Source: an uncultured Eubacterium sp.
Lineage (GTDB): Bacteria > Bacillota > Clostridia > Lachnospirales > Lachnospiraceae
Direction of reading: 5' to 3'
DNA: 14,627 nucleotides
Assembly (NCBI GenBank): GCA_937915825.1
Contig: CALGGT010000014.1
Location: 1-14,627, forward strand
Below the pieces are notes generated by a model that saw nothing but the letters and a program-made list of their open reading frames with translations, did not search any database and was not told the origin of the DNA. The position numbers and the translations under genes are program-made. Positions within the stretch are counted from its first letter, which is position 1; each line of letters opens with the position of its first letter. Below are positions 13,401-14,627 of the stretch, one piece after another.

Positions 13401-14627
13401 CTAAATCTGTTCCTTTAAGGTTTGTATCATTCCCAGGATTTCATCCAGGCAATTTTCAATGTCTACTTTCTTTTGAATGGATTTATCCCGCAAGGAAACC
13501 TCCACACAATTTTCTTTTAAATTACGGGGACTGACTACCACACGTACCGGAACTCCTAATAAATCCGCATCGGAGAACATAACGCCGGCTCTTACATCCC
13601 GGTCATCGTAGATCACTTCCACGCCTTTTTGTTGAAGTTCCTGATAAAGCTTCTCTCCCAACGCCTTACAATCCGGATCATCCACGCGCATACAGCACAA
13701 ATGAACTTCCCAGGGAGCAATGGAGATCGGCCAGATCGGTCCGTATTCATCCCGACTGACCTCACATACAGAGGCCGCCAAACGTCCTACACCGATTCCA
13801 TAACAACCCATGATCGGATGATGCAATTCACCGGACTCATCGGCATATTCCATTCCCATAGCCTTGGTATATTTGGTTCCCAATTGGAAAATATTTCCCA
13901 CTTCAATGCCCCGGTTCAAGTTTAGCGTGGGCTTTCCGCATTTCGGGCAGATCCCACCTTCTTTGGCTTTCGCGTAATCCCCATAGATGGCATCCGGCAA
14001 ATCTCTGGCAAAATCGACGCCGGTGTAATGATAACCGTCCCGGTTTCCACCACAGCATACGTTGCCCAGATCTTTCAGGGAAGAATCCATAAGAACCACA
14101 GCCTTGCTGTTTAATTGATAAGGTCCGATGCAGCCGGCTACCAGATCCGTCTCTTCCGTAATCTCCGCCGGATAGATCTCACAGCCCAAAGCATTGGTGA
14201 TCTTCGTCTCATTGGCTTCCAAATCCCCACGTAAGAACAATACCACATAGGAATCATCGGTTTTCTTCTGATAAACCACCGCTTTACAGGATCGTTCCAG
14301 GGGGATCTTTAGAAAATCACAGACTTCTTCCATGGTGTGGCAGTCGCCGGTCTCCACCAGTTTCGCTTCTTTGGCCTCGCCCTTTTCCGGTGCTTTTACA
14401 ATGCTGTCCGCCGCTTCCAGATTGGAACGATAATCACAGGAATCACAACCGACGATGGTATCTTCCCCCACCGGGGTCAAAAGCATATATTCGTGGGAAA
14501 TATTACCCCCCATCATACCGGAATCGGATTGAACCACAACCACCTGAGGAATGCCCACCCGTTTAAAAATCCTCTCATAGGCCCTGTAAACCACGTCGTA
14601 GTATTGTTCCAGATCCTCCTGGGATGT
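13401..14627 (-). CDS. proS: Prolyl-tRNA synthetase, C-terminal part (5' end outside window)
   Basis: The frame is open to the right edge, so the N-terminus (class II motifs 1 and part of 2) is missing; 408 residues are present. The fragment begins in the catalytic core, then runs through the bacterial-type editing insertion (VETGDCHTMEEVCDFLKIP... FLRGDLEANETKI), where mischarged Ala-tRNA(Pro) is hydrolysed. The core resumes at GGICPKCGKPTLNLNRGIE and IFQLGTKYTKAMG. Motif 3 is seen as MGCYGIGVGRLAAS, with its conserved arginine. The C-terminal ~110 residues (from IAPWEVHLCCM) form the anticodon-binding domain. It charges tRNA-Pro with proline. The editing domain marks it as bacterial-type rather than the archaeal/eukaryote-like ProRS of some Firmicutes. 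The glycosyltransferase gene starts 7 bases after its stop. Confidence 0.96.
   Translation of the reverse strand, partial: TSQEDLEQYYDVVYRAYERIFKRVGIPQVVVVQSDSGMMGGNISHEYMLLTPVGEDTIVGCDSCDYRSNLEAADSIVKAPEKGEAKEAKLVETGDCHTMEEVCDFLKIPLERSCKAVVYQKKTDDSYVVLFLRGDLEANETKITNALGCEIYPAEITEETDLVAGCIGPYQLNSKAVVLMDSSLKDLGNVCCGGNRDGYHYTGVDFARDLPDAIYGDYAKAKEGGICPKCGKPTLNLNRGIEVGNIFQLGTKYTKAMGMEYADESGELHHPIMGCYGIGVGRLAASVCEVSRDEYGPIWPISIAPWEVHLCCMRVDDPDCKALGEKLYQELQQKGVEVIYDDRDVRAGVMFSDADLLGVPVRVVVSPRNLKENCVEVSLRDKSIQKKVDIENCLDEILGMIQTLKEQI

Overview
The window looks like a piece of a Firmicutes/Clostridia-type genome. Strong AGGAGG ribosome sites, canonical sigma-A promoters, a one-piece tmRNA, bacterial-type ProRS with an editing domain, an LCP cell-wall enzyme and the IlvN-IlvC pair all fit, with a Lachnospiraceae-like flavour that is inferred from protein style only. 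About 13.5 kb (roughly 1,065 to the end) has moderate GC, near 45-50% by eye, and is coded entirely on the minus strand. The first ~1,055 bases are much richer in A+T (about 22-33% GC in stretches counted by eye). They carry the tail of mutS2 (plus strand) and the C-terminal half of a dihydrofolate reductase (minus strand), which meet at a bidirectional terminator. The composition changes inside one open reading frame whose first ~21 codons look like the start of another gene, so the left end is probably a chimeric join (assembly artefact or recombination).

Reading along the minus strand from the right edge: proS (5' end outside the window), a family-2 glycosyltransferase and an LCP-family enzyme form one tight cluster. 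A sigma-A promoter (TTGACA-17-TAGAAT) then starts ilvN-ilvC, followed by tmRNA (ssrA), which ends in a strong intrinsic terminator. A second promoter (TTGATT-17-TATGAT with an extended -10) starts a long, tightly packed operon: a membrane-anchored trigger-factor-like PPIase, an OmpR-type response regulator, a sensor kinase, a CheW-like protein, hisH, hisF, ung, topB and then the chimeric DHFR reading frame. Most junctions from cheW onward overlap by 4 to 19 bases, which implies translational coupling.

Functionally, HisH and HisF form imidazole-glycerol-phosphate synthase. IlvN is the regulatory subunit of acetolactate synthase (no ilvB in view) and IlvC catalyses the next step. Ung and TopB serve DNA repair and topology. 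The PPIase, response regulator, kinase and CheW-like protein could form an envelope-sensing module, but that is inference. I found no CRISPR array, insertion sequence, phage gene or clearly novel system. The most unusual structures are the chimeric junction, an exact-period 13-bp repeat between the response regulator and kinase genes, an in-frame duplication of the end of the LCP gene, and the mixed gene content of the long operon.
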